A DNA stretch of 64,000 nucleotides from Lutibacter sp. B2 (GTDB taxonomy: Bacteria; Bacillota; Clostridia; Peptostreptococcales; Thermotaleaceae): assembly GCA_015686845.1 (NCBI GenBank), contig JADPRS010000001.1, positions 124,001 through 188,000 of the forward strand, written 5' to 3'. Under the pieces are notes generated by a model, which was not told the origin of the DNA, did no database searches, and saw only the letters and a list, made by a program, of their open reading frames with translations. Numbering within the stretch: the stretch's first letter is position 1; each line of letters begins with the position of its first letter. Positions 1 to 8,447 of this stretch are shown here, piece by piece. The position numbers were made by a program, and so were the translations under genes.

Positions 1-537
1 TGCATCTACAGCAATGACCAAATCAGGCTGGGTTTTTTCAACGATTCCTTTTATAATATCCACCGTTTCTATCCCCGTTGTGCCCATTACACCTGGTGCT
101 ATAGCACTCACTTGACGCATGGTGGGATCTTCAATCTTGCCATACGCTTCAAAATAATGTCTTGTTACAAATACCTTAGATATGACTTGTGGACCTAGGG
201 CATCTGGCGTAATATCCCAATTTCCTAATCCTACTACAAGGGTTTTAAATTTTTTCTTTTTCGGAACCAACTGCACTAATTCTTCTGCTAAAAGCTTACT
301 CATTTTATCTTTTATATCTGAATCTGCTTGCTTTAGTGATTTTGATTCAATGGTAATATAAACACCTTTTGGTTTACCCATTATTTGACTTCCTTGTTCA
401 TCTAACACTTTTACATACGTAATAGTAGCTATATCTTTTTCGTACTTTTCAACTTCCACGCCAGGAATTTCTTGCTGTTTGTTTTCTTTGTACATTTCTC
501 TAGTTTCTAATGCTAAATCCGTTCTTATTTCAAACAT
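1..537 (-). CDS. gpr: GPR germination endopeptidase, C-terminus outside window
   Basis: Spore germination protease of family A25, which degrades the small acid-soluble spore proteins when a spore germinates. The first 179 codons are present; the reading frame stays open to base 1, so the C-terminus lies outside the window. The N-terminus MFEIRTDLALE matches the conserved start and pro-segment region of GPR, and the later stretches VVGLGNWDITPDALGP and IAPGVMGTTGIETVDII are family hallmarks. The ATG at 537 is preceded by GGGAGGTG. It is divergent from rpsT, as in many clostridia. In Bacillus the gene is forespore-specific (sigma F/G); I did not find a clear forespore promoter here. Confidence 0.95.
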   Translation of the reverse strand, partial: MFEIRTDLALETREMYKENKQQEIPGVEVEKYEKDIATITYVKVLDEQGSQIMGKPKGVYITIESKSLKQADSDIKDKMSKLLAEELVQLVPKKKKFKTLVVGLGNWDITPDALGPQVISKVFVTRHYFEAYGKIEDPTMRQVSAIAPGVMGTTGIETVDIIKGIVEKTQPDLVIAVDA

Positions 538-633
538 TATTCACACCTCCCATTCATATAGTATTAACTTTTTCATTTATTTTATGTATGAAAATAATTA
601 CTTATGTAAATTAAATAAAATAGTAGTTTTCCC

Positions 634-662
634 TTGCAATTTCAGAACAATCATGATAAAAT
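634..662 (+). promoter_or_regulatory. Sigma-A type promoter of rpsT
   Basis: TTGCAA at 634-639 and TAAAAT at 657-662 are separated by 17 bases. The site lies just upstream of the rpsT ribosome binding site, giving a short leader. Confidence 0.6.
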
Positions 663-699
663 GATTTTTGTTAACTTAACTATAAGGGGGGTGAACAGG

Positions 700-963
700 T
701 TGGCTAATATTAAATCTGCTAAGAAAAGAATCAAAGTTATTCAAACAAAAACAGCTATGAACAGAACTGTTAAATCAGCTGTTAAAACTGCTATCAAAAG
801 ATTTGAAGAAGCTTTAGCTACAGGTAACACGGAAGAAGCAACAAACAAATTCCGTTATACTGAAAAGAAAATTATGCAAGCTGCTGCTAAAGGAACTTTC
901 CATAAAAACGCTGCTTCAAGAAAAGTTGCTAGACTAGCTAAAAAGCTTAACCAAGCAATATAA
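700..963 (+). CDS. rpsT: 30S ribosomal protein S20
   Basis: Small-subunit protein S20, which binds 16S rRNA early in assembly. The product is 87 residues, the normal length, starting MANIKSAKKRIKVIQTK and rich in lysine, with the helical AVKTAIKRF region typical of S20. The start is a TTG at 700, chosen because the strong AAGGGGGGTG ribosome binding site at 684-693 sits directly before it; the longer upstream frame would run through the promoter. It is a single-gene unit closed by a terminator hairpin and is convergent with holA. Confidence 0.96.
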   Translation: MANIKSAKKRIKVIQTKTAMNRTVKSAVKTAIKRFEEALATGNTEEATNKFRYTEKKIMQAAAKGTFHKNAASRKVARLAKKLNQAI

Positions 964-997
964 TTTATTTTCAACCTTTATAAATTCCCCATAATTG

Positions 998-1024
998 AAA
1001 AGCGTACAAAGTACGCTTTTTTTG
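998..1024. terminator. Bidirectional terminator between rpsT and holA
   Basis: AAAAGCGTAC and GTACGCTTTT form a 10-bp stem around a 3-base loop, followed by T residues on the plus strand and by an A/T flank usable for the convergent holA transcript. Confidence 0.85.
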
Positions 1025-1029
1025 ATATC

Positions 1030-2070
1030 TTATATTGTTTTGGAGAACTTTCCAATAAGTAGTTCTATACCTAATCGAGGATTTATTTTCCCTTGTTTAA
1101 TGTTAGCATCTGTATAAAGGCATTCTTCTAAAACTTCTTTTAGTGCCTCTATATTAAAATGCTTTACCTGCCTTATATATTTCGTCACAACAAAGGGTTG
1201 TAATTTTAGCTTTGGCCCTATGCCTATATTCGTGTATCCTTGATTGATCATTAATTTTATTTGATATAGATGTCTAAATTGCCTTATAATCATATACAGT
1301 ATTTTCACTTCAGACTCTCCTTGAAGTAACATATCATTCAAAAGCAATAAGGCCTGATCTGTCTTATTTTCTCCAATAGATTCTACCAATGTAAATATAT
1401 TATTTTCCAAAGATTTAGGTGAAATAGTTTCTATATCCTGACAAGTAATATAATCTCTTTCTCCCACATAACTTGATAGCTTTTCAATCTCATTTTCTAA
1501 ATCCTTCAAAGTTTTAATGGAATTTCTGTCTTCATATCCCACAACTTCTATTAATAAAGACCCTTCTTTATTTGAAATACTTTTATTTCTTTTCTTAAAC
1601 ATTTTAACAATCCATTTATGAAGTTCTGTTCCTGATAATTTATTAAACTCTATAATACGACCACATTTTTTGATGCTCTTAAATAGTTTTTTTCTCTTAT
1701 CAATTTCTTCCGTCACTAAAAAAAACAAATATGTACTCTTGGGCATTTCACTTAAGTACTCAGCAATTTTTTTTTCTCCATCTTCATTTATATTCTTTCT
1801 TTTACTAAAAAAACATTCAAAATTCTTTATTATAACAACTCTCTTTTCTCTCATAAATGGCAGCGTCTCACATGCATTCAATATAAAGTCCACACTGGTA
1901 TTTTGCCCATCTATCAATTGATAATTTAATGCTTGAAAATCTTTGTCCACCAAATCATCTTTAATCGTGCTTATCGTCTTTTCAATCAAATAATATTCTT
2001 TGCCACAAAATAAGTATAATTGTTCTAACTTATCTTCTTTTAAAGATTTAAGTAACTCTATATAATTCAT
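1030..2070 (-). CDS. holA: DNA polymerase III delta subunit
   Basis: Delta subunit of the clamp loader, which opens the beta sliding clamp during replication. The 346-residue product has the usual length and the family layout: an N-terminal AAA-like domain beginning NYIELLKSLKEDKLEQLYLFCGKEYYLIEK, a middle domain, and a C-terminal helical collar (LLLLNDMLLQGESEVKILYMIIRQFRHLYQI). It has no Walker A motif, as expected for delta. It lies 29 bases behind comEC on the same strand and is probably co-transcribed with it. A TTGGAGG ribosome binding site precedes the ATG. Confidence 0.93.
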   Translation of the reverse strand: MNYIELLKSLKEDKLEQLYLFCGKEYYLIEKTISTIKDDLVDKDFQALNYQLIDGQNTSVDFILNACETLPFMREKRVVIIKNFECFFSKRKNINEDGEKKIAEYLSEMPKSTYLFFLVTEEIDKRKKLFKSIKKCGRIIEFNKLSGTELHKWIVKMFKKRNKSISNKEGSLLIEVVGYEDRNSIKTLKDLENEIEKLSSYVGERDYITCQDIETISPKSLENNIFTLVESIGENKTDQALLLLNDMLLQGESEVKILYMIIRQFRHLYQIKLMINQGYTNIGIGPKLKLQPFVVTKYIRQVKHFNIEALKEVLEECLYTDANIKQGKINPRLGIELLIGKFSKTI

Positions 2071-2099
2071 ATCCTAAGCCTCCAAAATTCCCTTATAAT

Positions 2100-4424
2100 T
2101 TAATCTTTAATCATTGTCCTTACATAAATTTTTTCTCCATCTAAGGTTACTATAACTGCCCCTTGCAAATCATTTCTAAAAACGGTACTCCCTATTTGTT
2201 TATATCTACTCAGTGTTTCTTTACTTGGATGTCCAAATGTATTTTTACCTACCTGTATAACAGCCACTTTAGGATTTATACATTTTAAAAATGTCTTTGT
2301 ACTAGCACCACCACTTCCATGATGTGGCACTTTTAGAATATCAATATTTTCGCATAAATCTATAATTTGTTGTTCTCCTTCAATTTCTATATCACCCGTA
2401 AACAATATTTTTTGATTTTTATATTTCATCGTACAAACAAGAGAATTATTATTAAGATCATCTTGTGTTTTATACAATAATTTTTTCTTTGGATGTAGTA
2501 TATCTATACTTACATCTTTTTCAATTTTTATATGATCACCTTTTTTTACTTTGTAAATGTTTGTATTGTTTTTAATACATATACTTAAAATTTCATCTAA
2601 TTCTTTCGAAGGGTACTCCTCCGTTCCAATCATAATAGCACCCAGTTTCCATTTTTTTGCTACCTCAACCAATCCTCCAATATGATCATCATGTACATGT
2701 GATAATATGATTAAATCAATACTTCGAATTCTATTCTTCAATAAATATGTTACTAATTTTTCTTTATATATTTTTGTTTTCCCTCTTTTTTTATCAACTG
2801 GACCACCATCTATTAAAATATTTTTTCCCCTAGGGGTTTCAATCAATATACAATCTCCTTGTCCTACATCAATAAAGGTAATTTTCATACAATGAAAAAA
2901 CACATTACTCATAACCGCAAATAGTAAATATGAAAAAACAATTATACCTATTACAATTTTTTTATTAAAATAATTTTTAAAATCTTCATCCCTATTTTTT
3001 ACAGCTAAAATACCTACTATTATATAATAACAAGCGATCAAAAATAAGTTTGGAGAAACAACCTCCATACTGGAAAAAGGAATTCTTTTAGCTACATAAC
3101 TTATACCTATCATTGCTTTCAATCCAACTAACACAATAGGGCTTACTAAAAATCCCAACTTAAAATAAATAGTACATAATATGATCATAATCATCGCGAC
3201 AGGTACAATATATCCTACAATTAATACAATAGGAATATTTATCATAAAACTAATCCCTGAAATTTGATTATAATGATAAGCAACAATAGGTATAATACCC
3301 ATTTGTGCTGAAATTGTAATAGCTACTAATTGGGCTAAACATTCTGGTAACTTATATAATTTTTCTAGGATCATTTTATAAAATAAAATAATAAATAACA
3401 CAGCTGTAAACGAAAGTTGAAATCCTATATCTAAAAGAACCATTGGATTCACAATCAAAAAATACAATACTAATACAGAAATACAAGATAATGAATCATA
3501 TCTCCTATTCACAAAGGTCGCAAGATTACATATAGCGACCATCAACGTAGCTCTAACTATAGATACTGCATATCCAGTAGTCATCACATAAATATATAAA
3601 ACAATTAATATTATCACATTTTTTATAATTTGTCTCTGCCTTTTTAGCATCTTATTCAAAAACATATATACAATCCCCACATGTAAACCAGATACAGCTA
3701 ATACATGTGCAATACCCACTTGCCTAAATAGTAAATATAGATCTTCATCAATCGATTCTTTATCTCCAAAAAAAATACTACAAAGTAGTGTTCCTTCCTT
3801 CTGTGGTAAAATCCTCAATATATTTCTCTGAATATTTTTTTTTATATTATGTGAACTTCTTAATAAAACATGTTTCCCATCTCCAATGATCATGGGTTTT
3901 TTCATATCTGAATATAAAATACTATAAATCTTTTTCGTCTTTAAATATTTTTCATAGTCAAACATATTAGGATTTCTTCTCGTCTGTGGCATTTTTATAA
4001 TTCCGTGTACTTTTATTTTTCTCCCTACAATATTTTCTGATTTAATGAATTCTTTATTAAATTTAACCAATATTTTTTCATTCATCTTATATTTTTTATT
4101 ATTCATTAGTACATTTTCTGTTTCTACTATAAGTTTAGAATTTCCTAAATCATTTATAACCTCTCCTACTAATTCTACACTTTCATTTTTAAATACAAAG
4201 ATTTTTCCACGATCATTATTGGATACTTCATAATTTAAAATGCCCATCATGAAGATACAAACTATTAAAAATACTATTTTTATATCTTTTCTTAAAATAA
4301 AAACACCTACAAATACCATAGTAAAAATCATCATTGACACAAATATACAAGTCATACAAAATATATGTTGTACTATAATACCTAAAATATAGGCAAACCC
4401 TATTCCTACTATAGGTCTTCGCAT
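2100..4424 (-). CDS. comEC: ComEC/Rec2 DNA uptake channel protein
   Basis: Membrane channel thought to pass single-stranded DNA into the cytoplasm during transformation. The 774 residues hold three parts: N-terminal membrane segments with the DUF4131/OB-like region (about 1-190), the central multi-helix Competence domain (about 200-490, with HVLAVSGLHVGIVY), and a C-terminal metallo-beta-lactamase-like domain (from about 510) with the metal motif LSHVHDDHIGG and later VPHHGSGG. The length is normal and the frame intact, so the gene looks functional. It sits directly upstream of holA, a common clostridial pairing. Whether this organism is naturally competent cannot be judged from this gene alone. 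Confidence 0.93.
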   Translation of the reverse strand: MRRPIVGIGFAYILGIIVQHIFCMTCIFVSMMIFTMVFVGVFILRKDIKIVFLIVCIFMMGILNYEVSNNDRGKIFVFKNESVELVGEVINDLGNSKLIVETENVLMNNKKYKMNEKILVKFNKEFIKSENIVGRKIKVHGIIKMPQTRRNPNMFDYEKYLKTKKIYSILYSDMKKPMIIGDGKHVLLRSSHNIKKNIQRNILRILPQKEGTLLCSIFFGDKESIDEDLYLLFRQVGIAHVLAVSGLHVGIVYMFLNKMLKRQRQIIKNVIILIVLYIYVMTTGYAVSIVRATLMVAICNLATFVNRRYDSLSCISVLVLYFLIVNPMVLLDIGFQLSFTAVLFIILFYKMILEKLYKLPECLAQLVAITISAQMGIIPIVAYHYNQISGISFMINIPIVLIVGYIVPVAMIMIILCTIYFKLGFLVSPIVLVGLKAMIGISYVAKRIPFSSMEVVSPNLFLIACYYIIVGILAVKNRDEDFKNYFNKKIVIGIIVFSYLLFAVMSNVFFHCMKITFIDVGQGDCILIETPRGKNILIDGGPVDKKRGKTKIYKEKLVTYLLKNRIRSIDLIILSHVHDDHIGGLVEVAKKWKLGAIMIGTEEYPSKELDEILSICIKNNTNIYKVKKGDHIKIEKDVSIDILHPKKKLLYKTQDDLNNNSLVCTMKYKNQKILFTGDIEIEGEQQIIDLCENIDILKVPHHGSGGASTKTFLKCINPKVAVIQVGKNTFGHPSKETLSRYKQIGSTVFRNDLQGAVIVTLDGEKIYVRTMIKD

Positions 4425-4479
4425 AATTGTTTACTACTCCTTTTTTTGTATTTCCTGTATTCTATCCTATTTTTTCTAT

Positions 4480-4523
4480 AAAAAAACAAAGACTTCCATA
4501 TATTTTGGAAGTCTTTGTTTTTT
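4480..4523 (-). terminator. Terminator after the ECF S-component gene
   Basis: On the minus strand AAAAACAAAGACTTCC pairs with GGAAGTCTTTGTTTTT around a short AT loop. The hairpin overlaps the stop codon of the 4522-5058 gene, and its symmetric T tracts could also serve the opposite strand. Confidence 0.8.
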
Positions 4524-5058
4524 ATCTAAAATTTTCTTTGAATTTATTAAACACATTCGCTTTCTCTAGCCCTAGCATTAATGGTACAGCTAATATGCCT
4601 CCACCAACAGCCTGTGTAATATTACCTACTACACCTAATACTGCTGTTGCAAATCCATATAGCATAGTTTCATATGCAAGATATCCTCCTACCATAATGA
4701 ATCCACCAAATAAAACAGCTATAGAAAAAACTGCGATCTTCTTACCTAATAATGCATCTTCATTTATAAGTTTATGATAAATATATCCTACAATCAACGC
4801 ATCTAACCCTTTGATTACAAAAGTGGCTGGTGCATAAACGCCATAGCCTGCTATCATATCTGCTAAAAATGACCCTAATGCAGCGGCTAAACTTCCAACT
4901 ACTGGTCCTAATAAAATACCACAAAGATATACCATACTATCTCCTATATGAATATAACCTTTCGTAGGCGTAGGAACCTGTATCAACATAGTCCCTACCA
5001 GAACCAAAGCTGCCATCATTCCTGCCATTGTAAGTTGTTTAATATTAAGTTTTAACAT
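4522..5058 (-). CDS. ECF transporter S component (PF07155-like)
   Basis: Small integral membrane protein of 178 residues with about five or six hydrophobic helices, matching the substrate-binding S component of energy-coupling-factor vitamin transporters. The start MLKLNIKQLTMAGMMAALVLVGTMLIQVPTP with the alanine-rich first helix, and GYIHIGDSMVYLCGILLGP, are typical of the DUF1393/PF07155 group. No energizing ATPases or T component are nearby, so it probably shares a genomic ECF module encoded elsewhere. No vitamin riboswitch is visible in the 5059-5268 leader, so the substrate is not assigned. Its own promoter lies at 5106-5134. Confidence 0.85.
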   Translation of the reverse strand: MLKLNIKQLTMAGMMAALVLVGTMLIQVPTPTKGYIHIGDSMVYLCGILLGPVVGSLAAALGSFLADMIAGYGVYAPATFVIKGLDALIVGYIYHKLINEDALLGKKIAVFSIAVLFGGFIMVGGYLAYETMLYGFATAVLGVVGNITQAVGGGILAVPLMLGLEKANVFNKFKENFR

Positions 5059-5105
5059 TGTATCGTTCCCCCTAAAATAATATATACAGTAATAATTACA
5101 ATTAA

Positions 5106-5134
5106 ATTATAACCCCTAATTGTATCTATGTAAA
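5106..5134 (-). promoter_or_regulatory. Sigma-A promoter of the ECF S-component gene
   Basis: On the minus strand TTTACA (5129-5134) and TATAAT (5106-5111) are exactly 17 bases apart, about 50 bases before the ATG at 5058. Confidence 0.7.
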
Positions 5135-5213
5135 GTGTAATTTTAGGGCAAAAAAGTTTTATTGTATCGATATGTTTTTCATTAAGAAGATTGCTTATGC
5201 GCATTTTACTAAT

Positions 5214-5236
5214 AAATTCTTGTAAACAAGAATTTT
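5214..5236 (-). terminator. Weak hairpin after the amidase gene
   Basis: AAATTCTTGT and ACAAGAATTT form a perfect 10-bp stem with a 2-base loop just downstream of the 5269-6051 gene. There is no good T run beyond the stem, so termination is uncertain. Confidence 0.4.
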
Positions 5237-5268
5237 CTCAACTAATTCGCATATAGTTCCCATCTAAG

Positions 5269-6051
5269 TTATAATTTATAAACTTCTGGACTACGATCTA
5301 AAAAGCAAGTTATTTTTTTACGAACACGCTCAACTAGCCCAAGATCTATATCTACTGTCATAACAGTTTCATCACCATTAGCCTGTTTTACAATGTTCCC
5401 CCAGGGATCTACTACAAGACTTTTCCCAGGAAAAGTAGCTTTATATTCTTTTCCTATTCGATTTACGCCTACAACGTACATTTGATTTTCTAAAGCTCTT
5501 GCACAAGCAAGCACTTCCCAATGATTTAGTCTAGTTTCAAACCACTGTGCGGGAACAAATAAAATTTTAGCCCCTTGTAATGCCATTGTTCTAACGAGCT
5601 CAGGAAATCTAAAATCATAACATAAAACGATTCCACATTTTACCCCATCTATTTCAAAAACTGTAGCATTTTCTCCTCTTTTCATATACGTATTTTCTTT
5701 TGCATGTCTTACCAAATGAACCTTATCATAATATGCCTTTATATTTCCTTTTCTATCTATTACATAAGCTCTATTATAGATATCCTCTCCATGTTTATCC
5801 GCAATAGAACCTGCAATAATATTCACATTATGTTTTACACACAAATCTCTCATTATAGTTTTTGTAGGCTCTCCATATTCATCTGCAATATCATTAATAT
5901 TTTCAAAGCTAAAGCTTGTATTCCACATCTCAGGTAAAACGATCACATCTGGTTTTTCTTTCGCTGCTTTTTCAATCATTTCAATCGCTTTTTCTCTATT
6001 TTTTTCTGGATTAGAAAATTCTATGTCCATTTGTACAATTGATATTCTCAT
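5269..6051 (-). CDS. Carbon-nitrogen hydrolase, omega-amidase-like
   Basis: Nitrilase-superfamily amidase of 260 residues. The Glu-Lys-Cys catalytic triad is visible: E in VLPEMWN, K in YDKVHLV and C in GIVLCYDFRFPE. The close fit to the YafV/MtnU branch, including the RFPE run after the catalytic cysteine, suggests deamidation of alpha-keto acid amides such as ketoglutaramate or the methionine-salvage analogue. That substrate is family knowledge, not shown here. The start was set to ATG 6051 (MRISIVQMD), which has GGGAGTGAG in front; the frame extends 14 codons further upstream without a good ribosome binding site. No methionine-salvage genes are adjacent. Confidence 0.88.
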   Translation of the reverse strand: MRISIVQMDIEFSNPEKNREKAIEMIEKAAKEKPDVIVLPEMWNTSFSFENINDIADEYGEPTKTIMRDLCVKHNVNIIAGSIADKHGEDIYNRAYVIDRKGNIKAYYDKVHLVRHAKENTYMKRGENATVFEIDGVKCGIVLCYDFRFPELVRTMALQGAKILFVPAQWFETRLNHWEVLACARALENQMYVVGVNRIGKEYKATFPGKSLVVDPWGNIVKQANGDETVMTVDIDLGLVERVRKKITCFLDRSPEVYKL

Positions 6052-6105
6052 TATTCTCACTCCCTTAATACACATGATAACCTTTATAATCATTTTCTAA
6101 CTGTA

Positions 6106-6141
6106 TTTGAAAAAATAACGCATAATATGCGTTATTTTTTT
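6106..6141. terminator. Terminator after the 6132-6560 gene
   Basis: AAAAAATAACGCAT and ATGCGTTATTTTTT form a long perfect stem with A/T runs on both sides. It overlaps the stop codon of the minus-strand gene that ends at 6132. Confidence 0.8.
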
Positions 6142-6560
6142 AAATACATTCCATCTCCAACTTTTTTTACACCATCAATTTGTAAAATTAATTTATCTAC
6201 AATTAAATCCATATCTCTATAATGAAGGGATATCTCTTTTTTCTTTAGATATTTCATAATTGTAATTAATCTTATAGGATAATCACATGGATTTTTAAAA
6301 TAAGGGTGTTTTTTTATATAATATAAAATGCGTTTTTCATCAATACCAAAAATATTAATCACTTTTTGATAATCTGTATTTCCTTCTAATTCACTAATCA
6401 AATACTCAACCTGACTTGTAGGCTTATTATATTTTTCTAGAACTTTCTTCAACTCTTTAAGAAATTCCAAATTTTCTCCTTTATCTTTCTTATAAGTATC
6501 TAATTCCAGATATATTTCTTCGCTACACGAATCAACCAGGTCTGACAATGATATTTGCAT
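6132..6560 (-). CDS. Uncharacterised 142-residue protein
   Basis: Not recognised. The product is 142 residues, charged and mostly helical by composition, with no signal peptide, membrane segment or cysteine metal site. The C-terminal half holds YIKKHPYFKNPCDYPIRLITIMKYLKKKEISLHYRDMD, which reads like a small winged or helical domain but cannot be named. A ribosome binding site (AAAAGGGGGAAA) stands upstream of the ATG at 6560. It has its own terminator and is separated from the next gene by a 12-bp inverted repeat (6593-6645). It belongs to a run of three uncharacterised minus-strand genes. Confidence 0.7.
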   Translation of the reverse strand: MQISLSDLVDSCSEEIYLELDTYKKDKGENLEFLKELKKVLEKYNKPTSQVEYLISELEGNTDYQKVINIFGIDEKRILYYIKKHPYFKNPCDYPIRLITIMKYLKKKEISLHYRDMDLIVDKLILQIDGVKKVGDGMYLKK

Positions 6561-6592
6561 AAAAATCTGTTTCCCCCTTTTAAATTTTCCCT

Positions 6593-6645
6593 CTAAAAAC
6601 TATATTTTTTCATATGATACATTATGGATATTCTATAGTTTTTAG
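6593..6645. repeat. Inverted repeat with 12-bp arms
   Basis: CTAAAAACTATA at 6593-6604 is exactly inverted at 6634-6645, with a 29-base spacer. It lies between two minus-strand genes and has no following T run, so it could be an operator, an RNA stem in the leader of the 6132-6560 gene, or a poor terminator of the 6683-7615 gene. Confidence 0.6.
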
Positions 6646-6682
6646 ATCTTACTGTCAATTCCCTAAATCACTCTTTTTTATT

Positions 6683-7615
6683 CTAAATAAGATCTTCAAA
6701 TTTTATAGTTTCATCTTTATAATGATGAATTAACTCACCTAATTTTTTTTCTATCTTTTCTTTCACTTCTGTTCTCATTTCTTTTGAATCACATTCTATT
6801 TCCAATCTATTATCGTCTACTACAATATTAGCTAAAAGCTCTTCATCCTCAAATAAATTAAAACAGCTCATCTTATTTTCTTTAAACTCCAACAAGATAT
6901 TTTTTTCTTTTTCAAAGATATCTTTGATTTTATTCATATCTTTGATTAAATATACGCTTTGCCATACATCGTATTCCTCTTCATCTTCCACTTCTCTATT
7001 TATTAAATCTCCAATAATAGCTACATATTTGTATAGAAGAAAACTATTTTCTCTCAAAAAATCTTTCCAACTTACAAATTTATATTTTTCTTTATTCTCT
7101 TGATATTTAACAACCACATTTCTCTCTATGGTCTTTTTTAACATCTCAGGTATGTACGTAATTTCTCCAATGGCTTTGTATTCCTCGGATATAGATATGA
7201 TTCTAGAGAAAATCAAATCATGTTCTTTCATTTGCTCGAAATCTGATGATTTTAGTCTAACTTCATTTTTCATAAAAATATCCTCAAATATTCCAAAATC
7301 TCCTTGTAATTCTTTTAATTCATATATACTCAAATAGGATTGACACTTTTCCTTTATAAACAATTTTTCTGAATCAGATAATTCATTATTCTTCATATCA
7401 AAAAACTTTTGGATAAATGTTTTTTCATCTGCCATTTTGTAATCGTATATTAACCAATCATTAAAATCAACCATCATAACATCACTTATATTTAACTGAT
7501 CCATTTCCTTATAAAATAATTGTTTTGCAACATTCATTTCATTTTTAATGGAATCTTGGAAAACAAATCTTAATATCTTTTCTTCTGTACCTATTTCTAA
7601 TTTATCTAAATCCAT
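6683..7615 (-). CDS. Uncharacterised protein resembling SEC-C-associated proteins
   Basis: 310-residue acidic, soluble protein with no signal or membrane segment. The middle pattern DFNDWLIYDYKMADEKTFIQKF, then YLSIYELKEL, then FEDIFMKNEVRLKSSD, then DLIFSRIISI, follows the order I know from bacterial proteins that usually end in a SEC-C zinc motif. Here the Cys/His cluster is absent and the C-terminus is instead a helical region ending LGELIHHYKDETIKFEDLI. The resemblance is by eye and the function is unknown. The ATG at 7615 follows an AAAGGGAG ribosome binding site. Confidence 0.72.
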   Translation of the reverse strand: MDLDKLEIGTEEKILRFVFQDSIKNEMNVAKQLFYKEMDQLNISDVMMVDFNDWLIYDYKMADEKTFIQKFFDMKNNELSDSEKLFIKEKCQSYLSIYELKELQGDFGIFEDIFMKNEVRLKSSDFEQMKEHDLIFSRIISISEEYKAIGEITYIPEMLKKTIERNVVVKYQENKEKYKFVSWKDFLRENSFLLYKYVAIIGDLINREVEDEEEYDVWQSVYLIKDMNKIKDIFEKEKNILLEFKENKMSCFNLFEDEELLANIVVDDNRLEIECDSKEMRTEVKEKIEKKLGELIHHYKDETIKFEDLI

Positions 7616-7682
7616 AAATTTCGCTCCCTTTATAATTACTATTTTTATATTAACTTATCATTATTATATACTATAAATAACA

Positions 7683-7713
7683 AGTATAAAACCAGATATA
7701 CCTGATTTTATAC
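7683..7713 (-). terminator. Hairpin over the stop codon of the 7708-8304 gene
   Basis: AGTATAAAACCAG (7683-7695) and CTGATTTTATACT (7701-7713) pair along 13 bases with one wobble. The T tract after it on the minus strand is interrupted, so the terminator role is likely but not certain. Confidence 0.5.
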
Positions 7714-8304
7714 TATACTTTCTTGGTTGTCTAAACTCAGTAAATGTGAAAAAACAGGCGCTACCTTGTAAAACTTATCTAATCTCATTTCTTCTCTTTC
7801 TTCTAGCGAATATATTCTTTCAAATATTTTTACTAAATCATTTTTACTAAAATTAGAAAAATCTAAATGTAAAAATTTCTCATATAAAACATTTGCTAAT
7901 TCATCATCAATTTTAAATAAGTCATAGTCACTATACTTAAAAATTTTTCTAATCTGCTCATTTTCATCTTTTTGTAAATCCAGTATAGCAATCTCATACA
8001 AAATACTAATTTTTCCAGATATATTCTTTACTAGTTCTTTCCATTTACAAACTCCTTTTTCATTCATTTTCCCATAACATAATTTGCTATCCTCAATGTA
8101 TCTTAACAAAATAAATTTAGCACAATGATTGTAACATGATTTATATAAAAACAATTCACTCCATTTTTCATTATCTAATTTCATGTTTAAGCGATGATCA
8201 ATTCTCAATTTCTTTAAAATACCTCTATTTTCATATTTATATTTAATTATAAAAATATTTATAAATTTCATCAGCCCATCATATAGTGGATCTATTGAAT
8301 CCAT
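7708..8304 (-). CDS. Stand-alone N-terminal domain like type IIG/PglX methyltransferases
   Basis: 198-residue helical protein. Its order of motifs matches the N-terminal helical region of large N6-adenine methyltransferases of the type IIG/Eco57I and BREX PglX kind: WSELFLYKSCYNHCAKFILLRYIEDSK (usual form: helix ending LLxRxxED), then a hydrophobic helix pair, then LHLDFSNFSKNDLVKIFERIYSLEERE (usual form: DFSxxxxDxLGxIYExLLxxEER). It ends just after LDKFYKV, where the family normally reads LGxFYTP and the catalytic domain begins. No SAM-binding or NPPY motif follows in any nearby frame. It is therefore probably a truncated remnant or a repurposed domain. The assignment is inference by pattern. 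Confidence 0.6.
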   Translation of the reverse strand: MDSIDPLYDGLMKFINIFIIKYKYENRGILKKLRIDHRLNMKLDNEKWSELFLYKSCYNHCAKFILLRYIEDSKLCYGKMNEKGVCKWKELVKNISGKISILYEIAILDLQKDENEQIRKIFKYSDYDLFKIDDELANVLYEKFLHLDFSNFSKNDLVKIFERIYSLEEREEMRLDKFYKVAPVFSHLLSLDNQESIV

Positions 8305-8447
8305 TAAAATGCTCCTCCTTTAAACTACCAGTCTTACTCCATATTATTCTGCCTGTCTGAATTTGTGTTCCATAGACCACAAAAAATTTATAAATATCTA
8401 GTTCAAATATACTACTTTCTTTCATATATTTCTATGAGGTGATAATA

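Noticed and set aside
634-699. Upstream extension of the rpsT reading frame
   Set aside because: The extension covers the promoter and the ribosome binding site; the mature S20 N-terminus begins at the TTG at 700.
5059-5268. Vitamin riboswitch before the ECF S component
   Set aside because: The promoter lies 50 bases from the start, leaving no room, and no THF, FMN, TPP or cobalamin core is visible.
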